DNA from: Bacillota bacterium
GTDB lineage: Bacteria > Bacillota_E > Symbiobacteriia > Symbiobacteriales > Symbiobacteriaceae
DNA length: 17,482 nt
Reading direction: 5' to 3'
NCBI GenBank assembly: GCA_003242675.1
Contig: QGVE01000050.1
Span: forward strand, 1-17,482
Shown: positions 1 to 7,529 of the stretch, piece after piece
Position numbering within the stretch: position 1 is the first letter of the stretch
Layout: every line of letters begins with the position of its first letter
The notes under the pieces: model-generated
Told to the model about the DNA's origin: nothing
Database searches by the model: none
The model's input: only the letters and a program-made list of their open reading frames with translations
Made by a program: the position numbers and the translations under genes

Positions 1-365
1 GGCGACCGGAACCGGGGGTTTAGTCTGGTTTTTGGGAAGTTTGACTCGCGACCGCGCTGCTCCTGCTGGGTGGTGAGAAGGAGTGCCAGCGGCGCAGGAA
101 ACGGCCTGCCGGGGGCGCTGGATCGGCCGGCTACTGGGCCGCGGCGGCCGTGGAACGGCGCTTCTTCGGACACAATGGGGACGATGGCTTGCGTCCGGCG
201 CCGCCGGAAGCGCGAGAGGCGCATGGGCGAAGAAACCCGCACCGATGGAACCGCGGGGGCCCATGTGCGAAGAAGCCCGCACCGCCCGAAGCCTGAAACG
301 GCCCGCACCGCGCATTCGTCTGCTTAAGAAGTGGGTCTCCAACCACGCTGCTGGGAGGGGAAGAC
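1..365. other. Upstream region without a recognisable gene
   Basis: No open frame here gives a protein I recognise. The frames that are open encode Arg/Pro/Ala-rich low-complexity sequence, typical of spurious frames in GC-rich DNA. The first 50 bases are less GC-rich, with T-runs near 20-40, unlike the rest. The stretch contains a direct repeat (222-284) and ends in the ribosome binding site of the first gene. It probably carries the promoter of the following operon, but I could not identify -35 and -10 boxes with confidence. Confidence 0.5.
222..284. repeat. Direct repeat of about 23 nt, 40 nt period
   Basis: The segments 222-244 and 262-284 match at 21 of 23 positions. Both begin CATG and share the core GCGAAGAA followed by CCCGCACCG. 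A shorter third copy of the CCCGCACCG end lies near 302-310. The function is unknown. Possibilities are binding sites for a regulator of the downstream operon or a relic of duplicated sequence. Confidence 0.6.
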
Positions 366-2672
366 GTGCGAAGAGCTCTGCTCTGGGTGTTCCTGCTGCT
401 GCTCCTGACCGCGACCCCCGCCATGGCCGGCGTGCGCCTGACGGTCGAGCCCGCGTTCGAGGGCCACTTCAAGGATGGCGAGTGGGTCACCCTCTGGGTG
501 GAGGTGCGCAGCGACGGCGAGGCGGCCTCCGGCGAGGTGGTCGTCCAGACGGAGCCCCCCGTCGGGATGGAGCACCTGCCCCGAGCCCAGTACGCCGTGC
601 CCTTCAACCTCCCGGCCGGCGGGACGCAGCGGCTGGCGGTCAGCGTGCCCGACGAGTACAGCTGGCCCGTGTCGGTGCGCCTCTACACCGGCGGGGAGCT
701 CGCCCACGCGCAAACGCTGGACCTGACTTGGGAGCAGCGGCACACGCTCCTGGCCGGCGTCCTCACCGACGACGACGCCGCGGCGGACGCCCTGGCGGGG
801 CTGCGGAGGGGCGACGACAGCGCCCGGGTCGTGCGGGTGACGGCCGAGAGCCTGCCCGACAGCCCGAGACTGCTCGCCAGCCTGGACCTGCTGATGCTGG
901 CCCGCCACGACTCGACCCGGCTGACCGCGCGGCAGCTGCAGGCCCTGGAGGTCTGGGTGGCCCGGGGCGGGACGCTGCTGCTCTTCGGCGGCCCGGACTG
1001 GGAGCGCACCCTGGGGCCGCTGCCCGGGAGCCTGAAGCCCGTGAACGTGTCCGGGGTGGCGGAGGTCGCGCTGGCCCCGCTGGGCGACCTCGCCGGCGTG
1101 CCGCTGGACGGAACGGGCGTCGTGAGCATCGGTCCCCTCTCCCGGGGAACCGTGCTGGTGCGGGCTGAGAGCGCCACGGGCGCCGACCCGGGCCGGGGAG
1201 GCCAGCCGGCGGCGGGGCAGGAGGCGCCCGTGCTCGCCGCCGCGGCGCAGCTGGGCTCGGGCCGGGTGATTTACCTCGCATATGATCCCGTGCTGGCCCC
1301 CGTGGCCGGCTGGGCGGGCCACCCTGTGCTGCTGGACCGCCTGGCGAGCCTGGCCGCGGGGTCGCTGCCGGCTGGGGACACGGACTGGCGCGTGCAGCAG
1401 GCGATCCAGCAGATCCCCGACTGGGGCCTGCCGCCGGTGTGGCTGGTCGGCCTCGTGCTCGGCGGCTACCTCGTCGCCGTGGGGCCGGTCAACTACCTCG
1501 TGCTGCGCCGGCTGGACCGGCGGGAGTGGGGCTGGGTCACGGTGCCGCTGCTCTCGCTCCTGTTCCTCGGCGCCGTCTACGGCATGGGAGCCGGGCGCTT
1601 CCGGGACGGCATCACCCACGTGATGACCACCACCGAGCTGGTGCCGGGGGCGGAAACCGGCGTCATGACCGGCTACGTGGGCCTCTACGCGCCGGGCCGC
1701 ACGCAGGTCTCGTTCCCCCTCCCGGGGGCGGGGCCGGTGCGCCCGCTCACCACCGGCGCGTTCGTGGGCGGGGTGGAGACCCGGATCGTGGTCGGGGATC
1801 CCCCCATACTTGAGCTGTCGGGCCTCACCAACTACAACATGACGGCCTTCGCGCTGGAGCAGCCGGTGACGGTACCCGGCGGCCTGGAGGTCGTGGACCT
1901 GCAGGTCACCGAGTCGCACCTGACCGGCCGGGTCCGGAACGGCCTGCCCGTCCCGGTGACGGGGGTGGAGGTGGCCACCGCCGAGGATCTGGCATCCATC
2001 GGCGACCTCGGGCCGGGTGAGATGTCCGAACCCTTCACCGTCGGCCGGGCGGCCGGGGGCAGCCCCGACAAGCGGGGGCCCATTCCCCCGATCTGGGCCG
2101 GCCCTCCCGATCCCGACGCGGACCCGCGCCGCCAGGAGCTGCGCGCCTACGCGTGGGAGGCGGGGATGGGGCGGCTCGGATCCGGCCTGCTCGTCATGGG
2201 CTGGACGGCCGAGCCGCTGGCCGAGCTGCCGGTCCCTGACCTGGGCCGGCGGGTGGCCGGGGCGAACCTGGTCTTCGCCTTCCACCCCTTGCCGGCCTGG
2301 ACGGGCGGCGATCTGGCCCCCGGCGTCATCCTGGGCCGGCCGGTGGACGCGGACCGGGTCCAGCTGATCGGCCAGAACGCGTATTACGCACCCCCGGGCA
2401 GCCACCGGTTCGTCCTCACGCTGCCCCCGCTGGAGCCGGAGCAGGTGGCCGAGGTGGCGGTGGACCTGCAGGCGCCGGTGCGGGAGGCCGTGATGTCCAT
2501 CTTCATCCGCAACCAGCGCACCGGCGAGTGGCTGCCGCTCCGCGAGCAGCGCACGGTGCTGCCGGACTGGCAGGACTATGTGCTGCCCGGCGGGACGATG
2601 GAGCTCCGGTATGATCTCTCCGCTGACGCCGAGTTCGTGGCGCCCACGGTGGCCGTGAAGGGGGTGCGCTGA
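366..2672 (+). CDS. Exported membrane protein with GATase-like domain, partner of an ABC transporter
   Basis: This is a 768-residue protein starting at GTG with GGGAGGGG (353-360) five nt upstream. Residues 1-21 form a clear signal peptide (Arg-Arg, a long Leu run, then A-M-A before Gly22). Residues about 170-310 read like a class I glutamine-amidotransferase-like fold, with a WVARGGTLLLFGG segment near 198-210 and a strand GSGRVIYLAYDP near 297-308, but no catalytic Cys nucleophile is evident. Two membrane helices lie near 356-378 and 391-412, separated by a short basic loop containing NYLVLRRLDRREWGW. A further extracytoplasmic domain of about 350 residues follows. Its stop codon overlaps the start of the ABC ATPase by one base, so the three genes 366-4623 form one operon. 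Such proteins are seen next to ABC-2 systems, but the substrate and role are unknown. Confidence 0.85.
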   Translation: MRRALLWVFLLLLLTATPAMAGVRLTVEPAFEGHFKDGEWVTLWVEVRSDGEAASGEVVVQTEPPVGMEHLPRAQYAVPFNLPAGGTQRLAVSVPDEYSWPVSVRLYTGGELAHAQTLDLTWEQRHTLLAGVLTDDDAAADALAGLRRGDDSARVVRVTAESLPDSPRLLASLDLLMLARHDSTRLTARQLQALEVWVARGGTLLLFGGPDWERTLGPLPGSLKPVNVSGVAEVALAPLGDLAGVPLDGTGVVSIGPLSRGTVLVRAESATGADPGRGGQPAAGQEAPVLAAAAQLGSGRVIYLAYDPVLAPVAGWAGHPVLLDRLASLAAGSLPAGDTDWRVQQAIQQIPDWGLPPVWLVGLVLGGYLVAVGPVNYLVLRRLDRREWGWVTVPLLSLLFLGAVYGMGAGRFRDGITHVMTTTELVPGAETGVMTGYVGLYAPGRTQVSFPLPGAGPVRPLTTGAFVGGVETRIVVGDPPILELSGLTNYNMTAFALEQPVTVPGGLEVVDLQVTESHLTGRVRNGLPVPVTGVEVATAEDLASIGDLGPGEMSEPFTVGRAAGGSPDKRGPIPPIWAGPPDPDADPRRQELRAYAWEAGMGRLGSGLLVMGWTAEPLAELPVPDLGRRVAGANLVFAFHPLPAWTGGDLAPGVILGRPVDADRVQLIGQNAYYAPPGSHRFVLTLPPLEPEQVAEVAVDLQAPVREAVMSIFIRNQRTGEWLPLREQRTVLPDWQDYVLPGGTMELRYDLSADAEFVAPTVAVKGVR

Positions 2673-3766
2673 TGCTGCGGGTGGAAGGGCTGGTCAAACG
2701 CTTCGGCGACGTGGAGGCGGTGAAGGACGTCACCTTTACCGTCGAGCCGGGGGCGATTTACGGCTTCGTCGGCCCCAACGGCGCCGGCAAGACGACCACC
2801 TTGAAGATCATCGCGACCCTCCTCCGGCCCGACGCCGGACGGGTGTTCATCGGCGACACGGACGCGCTTCGGCACCCGGGTGAGGCGCGGGCACGGCTGG
2901 GCTACATGCCCGACTTCTTCGGGGTCTACGACAACCTGAAGGTCGACGAATACATGCGGTTCTACGCCGACTGCTACGGCGTGCCGGCCGCGGGGCGGGA
3001 CCGGCTGATCGCGTCCCTGCTCGCCTTGGTCGGGCTCGCCGACAAGCGGGAAGCGTACGTCGACACGCTCTCCCGGGGCATGAAGCAGCGGCTCTGCCTG
3101 GCCCGGTGCCTGGTGCACGACCCCGAGGTCCTGATCCTCGACGAGCCCGCCTCGGGGCTCGACCCCCGCAACCGGGTGGAGATGCGGGAGATCCTGCAGG
3201 AGCTGCGCCGCAGGGGCAAGACGATCCTGATCTCGTCCCACATCCTCGCCGAGCTGGCGGAGATGTGCACGCACATTGGCATCATCCACGAGGGGCGGAT
3301 GGTGGCTTCGGGCCCGGTGGAGCAGATCCAGCGGGAGGCCGGCGCCCGGGTGATCGAGGTGCGGCTGGCGGGATCCCCGGCCGCGGAGGCAGCGCCTGCG
3401 GCACGGACGACTGCCCCTGCTGCGGGAGCGGCGGCGCCCGGGGAGGGGACGGCGGCTCCTGCGGCGGCAGCGGCGGCTCCCGGGGCGGGGACAGCGGCAA
3501 GCGGGGCCGGCCCGGCCGCACGCGGGACTGCCCCTGCAGACGAGCGGCTGGCGCAGGCGGCGGAGATCGCGCGGGCGGTCCGGGGCGTGCGGAGCGCCAC
3601 GGCCGAGGATGGTGCCCTGCGGGTGGCCCTGGACGGCGACGACCGGGCGGCGGCGCAGGTGCTGGCCCGCCTCGTGCAGGCCGGCCTGCCCGTCGTGCAC
3701 TTCGCCGAGGTCAAGTCGAAGCTGGAGGACGTCTTCCTGGCGATCACGGGGGGTGAGGAGCGGTGA
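2672..3766 (+). CDS. ABC transporter ATP-binding protein with Ala/Pro/Gly-rich repeat linker
   Basis: The protein has 364 residues. It contains Walker A GPNGAGKTT at 34-42, a signature LSRGMKQR at about 133-140, Walker B VLILDEP followed by ASGLD at about 154-165, and the switch His in ISSHILAE. It is the cytoplasmic nucleotide-binding subunit energising the permease encoded next. The ATPase core ends near residue 235. A low-complexity block of T, A, P and G follows (about 236-290), with 14-residue periodicity, and then a conserved-looking tail ending HFAEVKSKLEDVFLAITGG, typical of ABC-2 exporter ATPases. The repeat block is therefore an insertion in a linker, not a frameshift, because the normal C-terminus resumes in frame. 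The start is fixed by the TGATG overlap with the upstream stop and the AAGGGGG at 2658-2664. Substrate unknown. Confidence 0.95.
   Translation: MLRVEGLVKRFGDVEAVKDVTFTVEPGAIYGFVGPNGAGKTTTLKIIATLLRPDAGRVFIGDTDALRHPGEARARLGYMPDFFGVYDNLKVDEYMRFYADCYGVPAAGRDRLIASLLALVGLADKREAYVDTLSRGMKQRLCLARCLVHDPEVLILDEPASGLDPRNRVEMREILQELRRRGKTILISSHILAELAEMCTHIGIIHEGRMVASGPVEQIQREAGARVIEVRLAGSPAAEAAPAARTTAPAAGAAAPGEGTAAPAAAAAAPGAGTAASGAGPAARGTAPADERLAQAAEIARAVRGVRSATAEDGALRVALDGDDRAAAQVLARLVQAGLPVVHFAEVKSKLEDVFLAITGGEER
3407..3526 (+). repeat. Degenerate 42-nt tandem repeat inside the ABC ATPase gene
   Basis: Three in-frame units, 3407-3448, 3449-3490 and a shortened 3491-3526, each begin with a Thr codon plus Ala codons and end in Gly codons. 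The protein pattern is T-(T/A)-A-P-A-A-x-A-A-A-P-G-x-G. A fourth partial unit begins at 3527. The repeat lengthens the linker between the ATPase core and the C-terminal regulatory tail. Copy number probably varies among strains, by slippage or recombination. Confidence 0.7.
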
Positions 3767-4623
3767 GCGGGTGGCTGGGCTTCGTGCGTAGCCCGGTCTT
3801 CCTGCGGGAGGTCCGGGTGCGGATGCGCACCTGGCGGACGGCGGGGATCATCGTGCTCTACGTGGGGCTCCTGGGGCTCGTGGCGGTCTTGATCTTCGCC
3901 GCCGCGATGGAGGGCAACCGGCCGACGGGGTTCGCCCCCGGGGTGGGGGCCATCATCTACGCGGCGCTGGCCATGTTCCAGCTGGTGCTCCTGATCCTGG
4001 CCGTCCCCGGCCTGTCCGCGGGGGCGATCGCCGGCGAGCGGGAGCGGCAGACGCTGGACCTGCTCCTCGTCACCCGGCTCACCCCTGGGCAGGTCGTGGT
4101 GGGCAAGCTGCTGGCGGCCACCGGCTTCGCCCTCCTGCTGATGTTCGCCTCGCTGCCGGTCTTCGGGCTGATCTTCCTCTTCGGCGGCTTCTCGCTCTAC
4201 CGGCTGGGGCTTTCGGCCCTGGTCTACGTGGTCACGGTGCTGCTTCTGGGGTCGGTGTCGCTCTACTTCAGCGCCCTGTACCGGCGCACCCAGACCGCCG
4301 TGGTCGCGGCCTACGGCGTGGTCACCACCTGGATCCTGCTCTCGCCGCTGTTCGGCGCCCTGACCTACCACGTGTTCTTCGACGAGCACCCGCCCATCTG
4401 GGGGCTGGTCTTCGCCTACACCAACCCGGCGTTCGGCCTGGCCGCCGCAGCAGGGCAGCCGCTCTCGGAGATGACGCGGCTCTACACGCCCATCCTCACC
4501 ACCGCCGCGGCCCGGGAGGCGATCTGGTGGAAGTACTGCCTGATCGCCCTGGGGCTGATGGTCGTGCTCCTCTGGCGGACGGTGCGGCGCGTGGACCCCG
4601 TCCGGGCCCCGGCAGGGCGCTGA
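3763..4623 (+). CDS. ABC-2 type transporter permease
   Basis: This is a hydrophobic protein of 286 residues with about six membrane helices (roughly 27-49, 66-86, 122-145, 150-175, 185-210 and 262-280). After the second helix comes the motif GAIAGERERQTLDLLLVTRL followed by TPGQVVVGKLLA, the hallmark of ABC-2 exporter permeases, including the NatB and ABC2_membrane_2 type. The GTG start overlaps the ATPase stop by four bases (GTGA), with GGTGAGGAG immediately upstream at 3752-3760, so the two genes are translationally coupled. With the ATPase it should form the membrane transporter, and the exported protein encoded by the first gene would be its extracellular partner. Substrate cannot be read from the sequence. 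Confidence 0.92.
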   Translation: MSGWLGFVRSPVFLREVRVRMRTWRTAGIIVLYVGLLGLVAVLIFAAAMEGNRPTGFAPGVGAIIYAALAMFQLVLLILAVPGLSAGAIAGERERQTLDLLLVTRLTPGQVVVGKLLAATGFALLLMFASLPVFGLIFLFGGFSLYRLGLSALVYVVTVLLLGSVSLYFSALYRRTQTAVVAAYGVVTTWILLSPLFGALTYHVFFDEHPPIWGLVFAYTNPAFGLAAAAGQPLSEMTRLYTPILTTAAAREAIWWKYCLIALGLMVVLLWRTVRRVDPVRAPAGR

Positions 4624-4659
4624 AAGCCGGGGCGCCCGAAGGCGCGCCGGCAGCAACTA

Positions 4660-4698
4660 AGGCGGCGGCTTCCTCCCTTCCGGGAGGGGCCGCCGCCT
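4660..4698 (+). terminator. Strong GC hairpin after the ABC operon
   Basis: GGCGGCGGC (4661-4669) pairs with GCCGCCGCC (4689-4697), and the inner CCTCCC (4672-4677) pairs with GGGAGG (4682-4687) around a TTCC loop. A one-base asymmetry sits between the two stem blocks. It lies 37 nt past the permease stop. No T-tract follows, so it is either a non-canonical terminator or an RNA-stabilising 3' hairpin. Confidence 0.6.
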
Positions 4699-4718
4699 GC
4701 GCGCGCTGCCGCGCGGTC

Positions 4719-4748
4719 GCATACGCACCTGCTCCGGCTCAAAGACTA
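4719..4748 (+). promoter_or_regulatory. Candidate sigma-G type promoter of the germination operon
   Basis: GCATA at 4719-4723 matches the sigma-G -35 pattern. Eighteen bases later AAGACTA (4742-4748) matches five of seven positions of the -10 pattern CATNHTA. Germination receptor operons are forespore-expressed under sigma-G in Bacillus. The weak point is position: transcription would start around 4755, almost at the ribosome binding site (4757-4763), leaving hardly any leader. Treat it as a candidate only. Confidence 0.25.
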
Positions 4749-4774
4749 CACGAGACGGGGAGGTGCGAGCGCCG

Positions 4775-6424
4775 GTGGAACATCAGATGGTCATCCAATA
4801 CCTGCGCCGCTGGCAAGTGGCGCCGGCCGACGCCCTGGCTGCCCAGGTCGAGGCCTGCGGCGGGGCGCAGCTGCCCGACCAGGTGCAGATCGCCCTTTCC
4901 GGGGAGAAGGGCAACATGCCCGTCAGCCCCGCGCTGCCGGAGAACCGGGCGATGCTCCGGACCCTGATGGGACACAGCACCGACCTCCTGGAGCGCAGCC
5001 TCTACCTCGGCGCCAACCGCCTGCCTGCGGCCCTGTTCTGCCTGGACGGCATGGCCGACCGGACGCAGGTGATGATGATCCTCGAATCGCTCGCCGTCCA
5101 GGCCCACCGCGACCCGGTGCCCACCGACACGGTGGACAGCTGTCTCACGGCCCTGCAGCAGATGATCCCCAGCGTCGCACTCCGGCCCGTGCCCACCCTG
5201 GGTCAGGCCCTGGAGGCGCTGGTGGCGGGCGACAGCGTGCTCTTCGTGGACGGCCTCACGGTCGCGCTGGTCCTGCCCACCGACGGTCCGCCCGGGCGCC
5301 TGCCTGACGAACCGCTCACCGAACCCGTCGTCCGCGGCCCGAAGGACGGTTTCACCGAGACCATCATGGACAATCTCGCCCTCATCCGCCGGCGCCTCCG
5401 GGACGAGCGGGTGCGGGTGGAGCGGTTCACGCTGGGGGAGCGCACGAAGACCCGCGTCATGCTCGTCTACCTGCTGGGCATCGCCCCGCCGGAGATGGTG
5501 CAGGAGGTCCGCAGCCGGATCAGCCGCATCCAGACCGACGCGGTGCTGGAGAGCGGCTACATCGAGGAGCTGATCGAGGACGACCCCTTCACCATCTTTC
5601 CGCTCCTGAAGGTCACCGAGCGGCCCGATGTGGCCGCGGCCGGGATGCTCGAGGGCAAGGTGCTGGTGCTCGTCGACGGCTCGCCCCACGTGCTGCTCGT
5701 GCCGTCCACCCTGGTGGCTGAGATGCAGTCGCCCGAGGACTACTACCACCGCTGGCCCGTCTCCTCGTTCGTCCGCGCCCTGCGCTACCTCTACATGCTG
5801 ATCGCCTTCCTGGGCCCGTCGATCTACGTCGCGGTCACGACCTACCACCAGGAGCTGATCCCCACCAACCTGCTCACGACCCTGATCGCCGCCCGCGAGG
5901 GCGTTCCGTTTCCGGCCGTGCTGGAGGCCCTGACGATGGAGCTGACCATGGAGGCCCTGCGGGAGGCAGGGGTGCGGCTGCCCAAGGTCGTCGGCCAGGC
6001 GGTGTCCATCGTGGGAGCCCTGGTCATCGGCGAGTCGGCCGTGCAGGCCGGGCTGGTCTCGCCGATCATGGTGATCGTCGTGGCTCTAACGGCGATCTCC
6101 TCTTTCGTCATCCCGCTTTACACCATGTCGCTGGCGGTGCGGGTGCTCCGCTTTGCCCTCATCCTGCTCGCCGGCACCTTCGGCTTTTTCGGCATCGTGG
6201 TGGGGCTGATGGCGCTCTATGTCCACCTCAACACCCTTCGCTCCTTCGGCGTGCCGTACCTGTCGCCGGTCATCCCGCCCATTCTCGGCGATCAGCGCGA
6301 TGTGTTCATCCGCGCCCCCCGGTGGGCCATGCGGCAGCGGCCGCGGTTCATGCCCGCCGTCGACTACCAGCGCAGCGGGACCGCCAACAGGCCGAACCCC
6401 CCGCAGCCCGCAGAGGGAGGCTAA
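4775..6424 (+). CDS. Spore germination receptor subunit A (GerA family)
   Basis: This is the A subunit of a nutrient germinant receptor in the spore inner membrane. The soluble N-terminal half (to about residue 330) carries family-typical segments such as DLLERSLYLGANRLPAALF and the DNLALIRRRLRDERVRVE region. The C-terminal half has a helix near 336-356 and a hydrophobic cluster at about 405-485 that holds the remaining membrane segments, followed by a Pro-rich tail. Length is about 549 residues, somewhat above the usual 480-530. The frame is open from GTG 4763, but the ribosome binding site GGGGAGG (4757-4763) overlaps that codon, so GTG 4775 (11 nt spacing) is the likelier start; ATG 4787 is a third option. 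It is the first gene of the A-B-C operon, with the B start 4 nt after its stop. The particular paralogue (GerA, GerB or GerK type) and the germinant cannot be told. Confidence 0.93.
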   Translation: MEHQMVIQYLRRWQVAPADALAAQVEACGGAQLPDQVQIALSGEKGNMPVSPALPENRAMLRTLMGHSTDLLERSLYLGANRLPAALFCLDGMADRTQVMMILESLAVQAHRDPVPTDTVDSCLTALQQMIPSVALRPVPTLGQALEALVAGDSVLFVDGLTVALVLPTDGPPGRLPDEPLTEPVVRGPKDGFTETIMDNLALIRRRLRDERVRVERFTLGERTKTRVMLVYLLGIAPPEMVQEVRSRISRIQTDAVLESGYIEELIEDDPFTIFPLLKVTERPDVAAAGMLEGKVLVLVDGSPHVLLVPSTLVAEMQSPEDYYHRWPVSSFVRALRYLYMLIAFLGPSIYVAVTTYHQELIPTNLLTTLIAAREGVPFPAVLEALTMELTMEALREAGVRLPKVVGQAVSIVGALVIGESAVQAGLVSPIMVIVVALTAISSFVIPLYTMSLAVRVLRFALILLAGTFGFFGIVVGLMALYVHLNTLRSFGVPYLSPVIPPILGDQRDVFIRAPRWAMRQRPRFMPAVDYQRSGTANRPNPPQPAEGG

Positions 6425-6428
6425 CCCG

Positions 6429-7529
6429 GTGAAGATTCGGATCAGCGGCGGACTCTATGCCTCGGTGCTGATCGTCACGGAGTTCGTCATGCAGTGCATG
6501 CTGCTCCCCCGGGTGCTGCTGGAGAGGGCCGGGCAGGAAGCGTGGATGTCCGTCCTCCTCATGGGGGCGTACGCCCTGTTCATCGGCCTGGCGCTCGTCT
6601 GGATCGCCTGCCGCTTCCCGGACCGGGATCCCCTGAAGGCCATCCGGTGCACGATCGGGCCGTGGGCCACCTACCCCATCATCCTGCTCTACGTCGGCTC
6701 GAACCTGTTGGCCTACTCCCTGTCGCTGAACGACGTGCAGAGCTTCACGAGCATGCTCCTGCTGCCGGGCACCCCGGCCTGGGTGTTGTCGGCGATGATG
6801 GCGCTCCTGGCGATGTACACCGCGCTTCAGGGCGTCGAGCCCATCGCCCGCACCGCGTACGGCGTGCTGGTGCCGATGATCCTGGTGCTGCTCACCCTGC
6901 CCTTCGGGGTGGGGAAGGAGATCCGGCTGCTGCAGGTCGACCCGTTCCTTTGGAAGGGGATGAGCGGCGTCCTGAGCGCGTCGTGGACCGCCCTGCCCTG
7001 GGCGGGGCAGTCGCTGATCGTGCTCAGCCTGATCCGCCACCTGAGCCCCCGAGTGAATCCGTACACGTGGACCCTGGTCGGGGTGGGGAGCGCGCACGCC
7101 GCGCTCGCCATCTGCGTGCTGCTCATCAGCCTGGTGTTCAGTCCGCTCCTCGCTTCCCGGATGCTCTACCCCGGGCACGAGCTGTTCGCGATCATCTCGT
7201 TCACCGAGTCCATCGAACGCATACAGGCAGGGATCATGGTGCTCTGGCTGTGCGGCAGCCTGATCAACATCACGCTCCACCTGTTTGCGGCCGTGGAGGA
7301 GGGGAGCCTGGCGCTCGGCCTCCAGCGGCGGAGATGGATCACGCTGATCCTGGGCGTGGCCGGGGTCATCCTTGCGCAGGTGTGGGGCGGAGCCTTCCAG
7401 CGCCGCTCGCTCGCCCGTCACCCGTGGTGGATCGCCGGGCACATCGCTGTCCAGCTGGCGGTGCTGACGCTGCTGGCCGCCGGCAGCTTCGCTGCCCGGC
7501 TGCGACAGGGGGCGGGGACGAGTGCGTAG
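6429..7529 (+). CDS. Spore germination receptor subunit B (GerB family, APC-superfamily transporter fold)
   Basis: This is an integral membrane protein of 366 residues with about ten helices throughout. It belongs to the GerAB/spore germination branch of the amino acid-polyamine-organocation superfamily, which is thought to bind the germinant. The GTG at 6429 has GGGAGG (6415-6420) at eight nt spacing and yields the family-typical N-terminus (K-I-R-I-S, then a first helix). The open frame extends 70 codons further upstream, but that extension lies inside the A-subunit gene and is Ser/Arg/Pro-rich shadow sequence. The segment SLNDVQSFTSMLLLPGTPAW between helices resembles the family. The stop overlaps the C-subunit gene by eight bases, so A, B and C are co-translated. 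Confidence 0.93.
   Translation: MKIRISGGLYASVLIVTEFVMQCMLLPRVLLERAGQEAWMSVLLMGAYALFIGLALVWIACRFPDRDPLKAIRCTIGPWATYPIILLYVGSNLLAYSLSLNDVQSFTSMLLLPGTPAWVLSAMMALLAMYTALQGVEPIARTAYGVLVPMILVLLTLPFGVGKEIRLLQVDPFLWKGMSGVLSASWTALPWAGQSLIVLSLIRHLSPRVNPYTWTLVGVGSAHAALAICVLLISLVFSPLLASRMLYPGHELFAIISFTESIERIQAGIMVLWLCGSLINITLHLFAAVEEGSLALGLQRRRWITLILGVAGVILAQVWGGAFQRRSLARHPWWIAGHIAVQLAVLTLLAAGSFAARLRQGAGTSA

Noticed and set aside
70..327. 85-codon plus-strand frame before the first gene
   Set aside because: No ribosome binding site of note, Arg-rich product of random appearance, and the direct repeat is translated without any conserved motif.
83..1168. Plus-strand frame of 361 codons starting upstream of the first gene
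   Set aside because: Arg/Gly/Pro/Ala-rich low-complexity product in another frame over the real gene; no recognisable domain.
324..2405. Long minus-strand open frame of 693 codons opposite the first gene
   Set aside because: It is His/Gln/Arg/Pro-rich without domains, and mirrors the codon pattern of the plus-strand gene, which has a signal peptide, ribosome binding site and operon context.
3377..3545. Possible frameshift in the ABC ATPase at the Ala/Pro-rich block
   Set aside because: The normal C-terminal tail resumes in the same frame after the block, so it is an in-frame insertion.
2974..4656. Minus-strand 560-codon frame opposite the ABC genes
   Set aside because: Shadow of the ATPase and permease genes; composition is typical of antisense frames in GC-rich DNA.
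6219..6428. N-terminal extension of the germination B subunit
   Set aside because: The extension lies in the A-subunit gene and is Ser/Arg/Pro-rich; a good ribosome binding site precedes GTG 6429.
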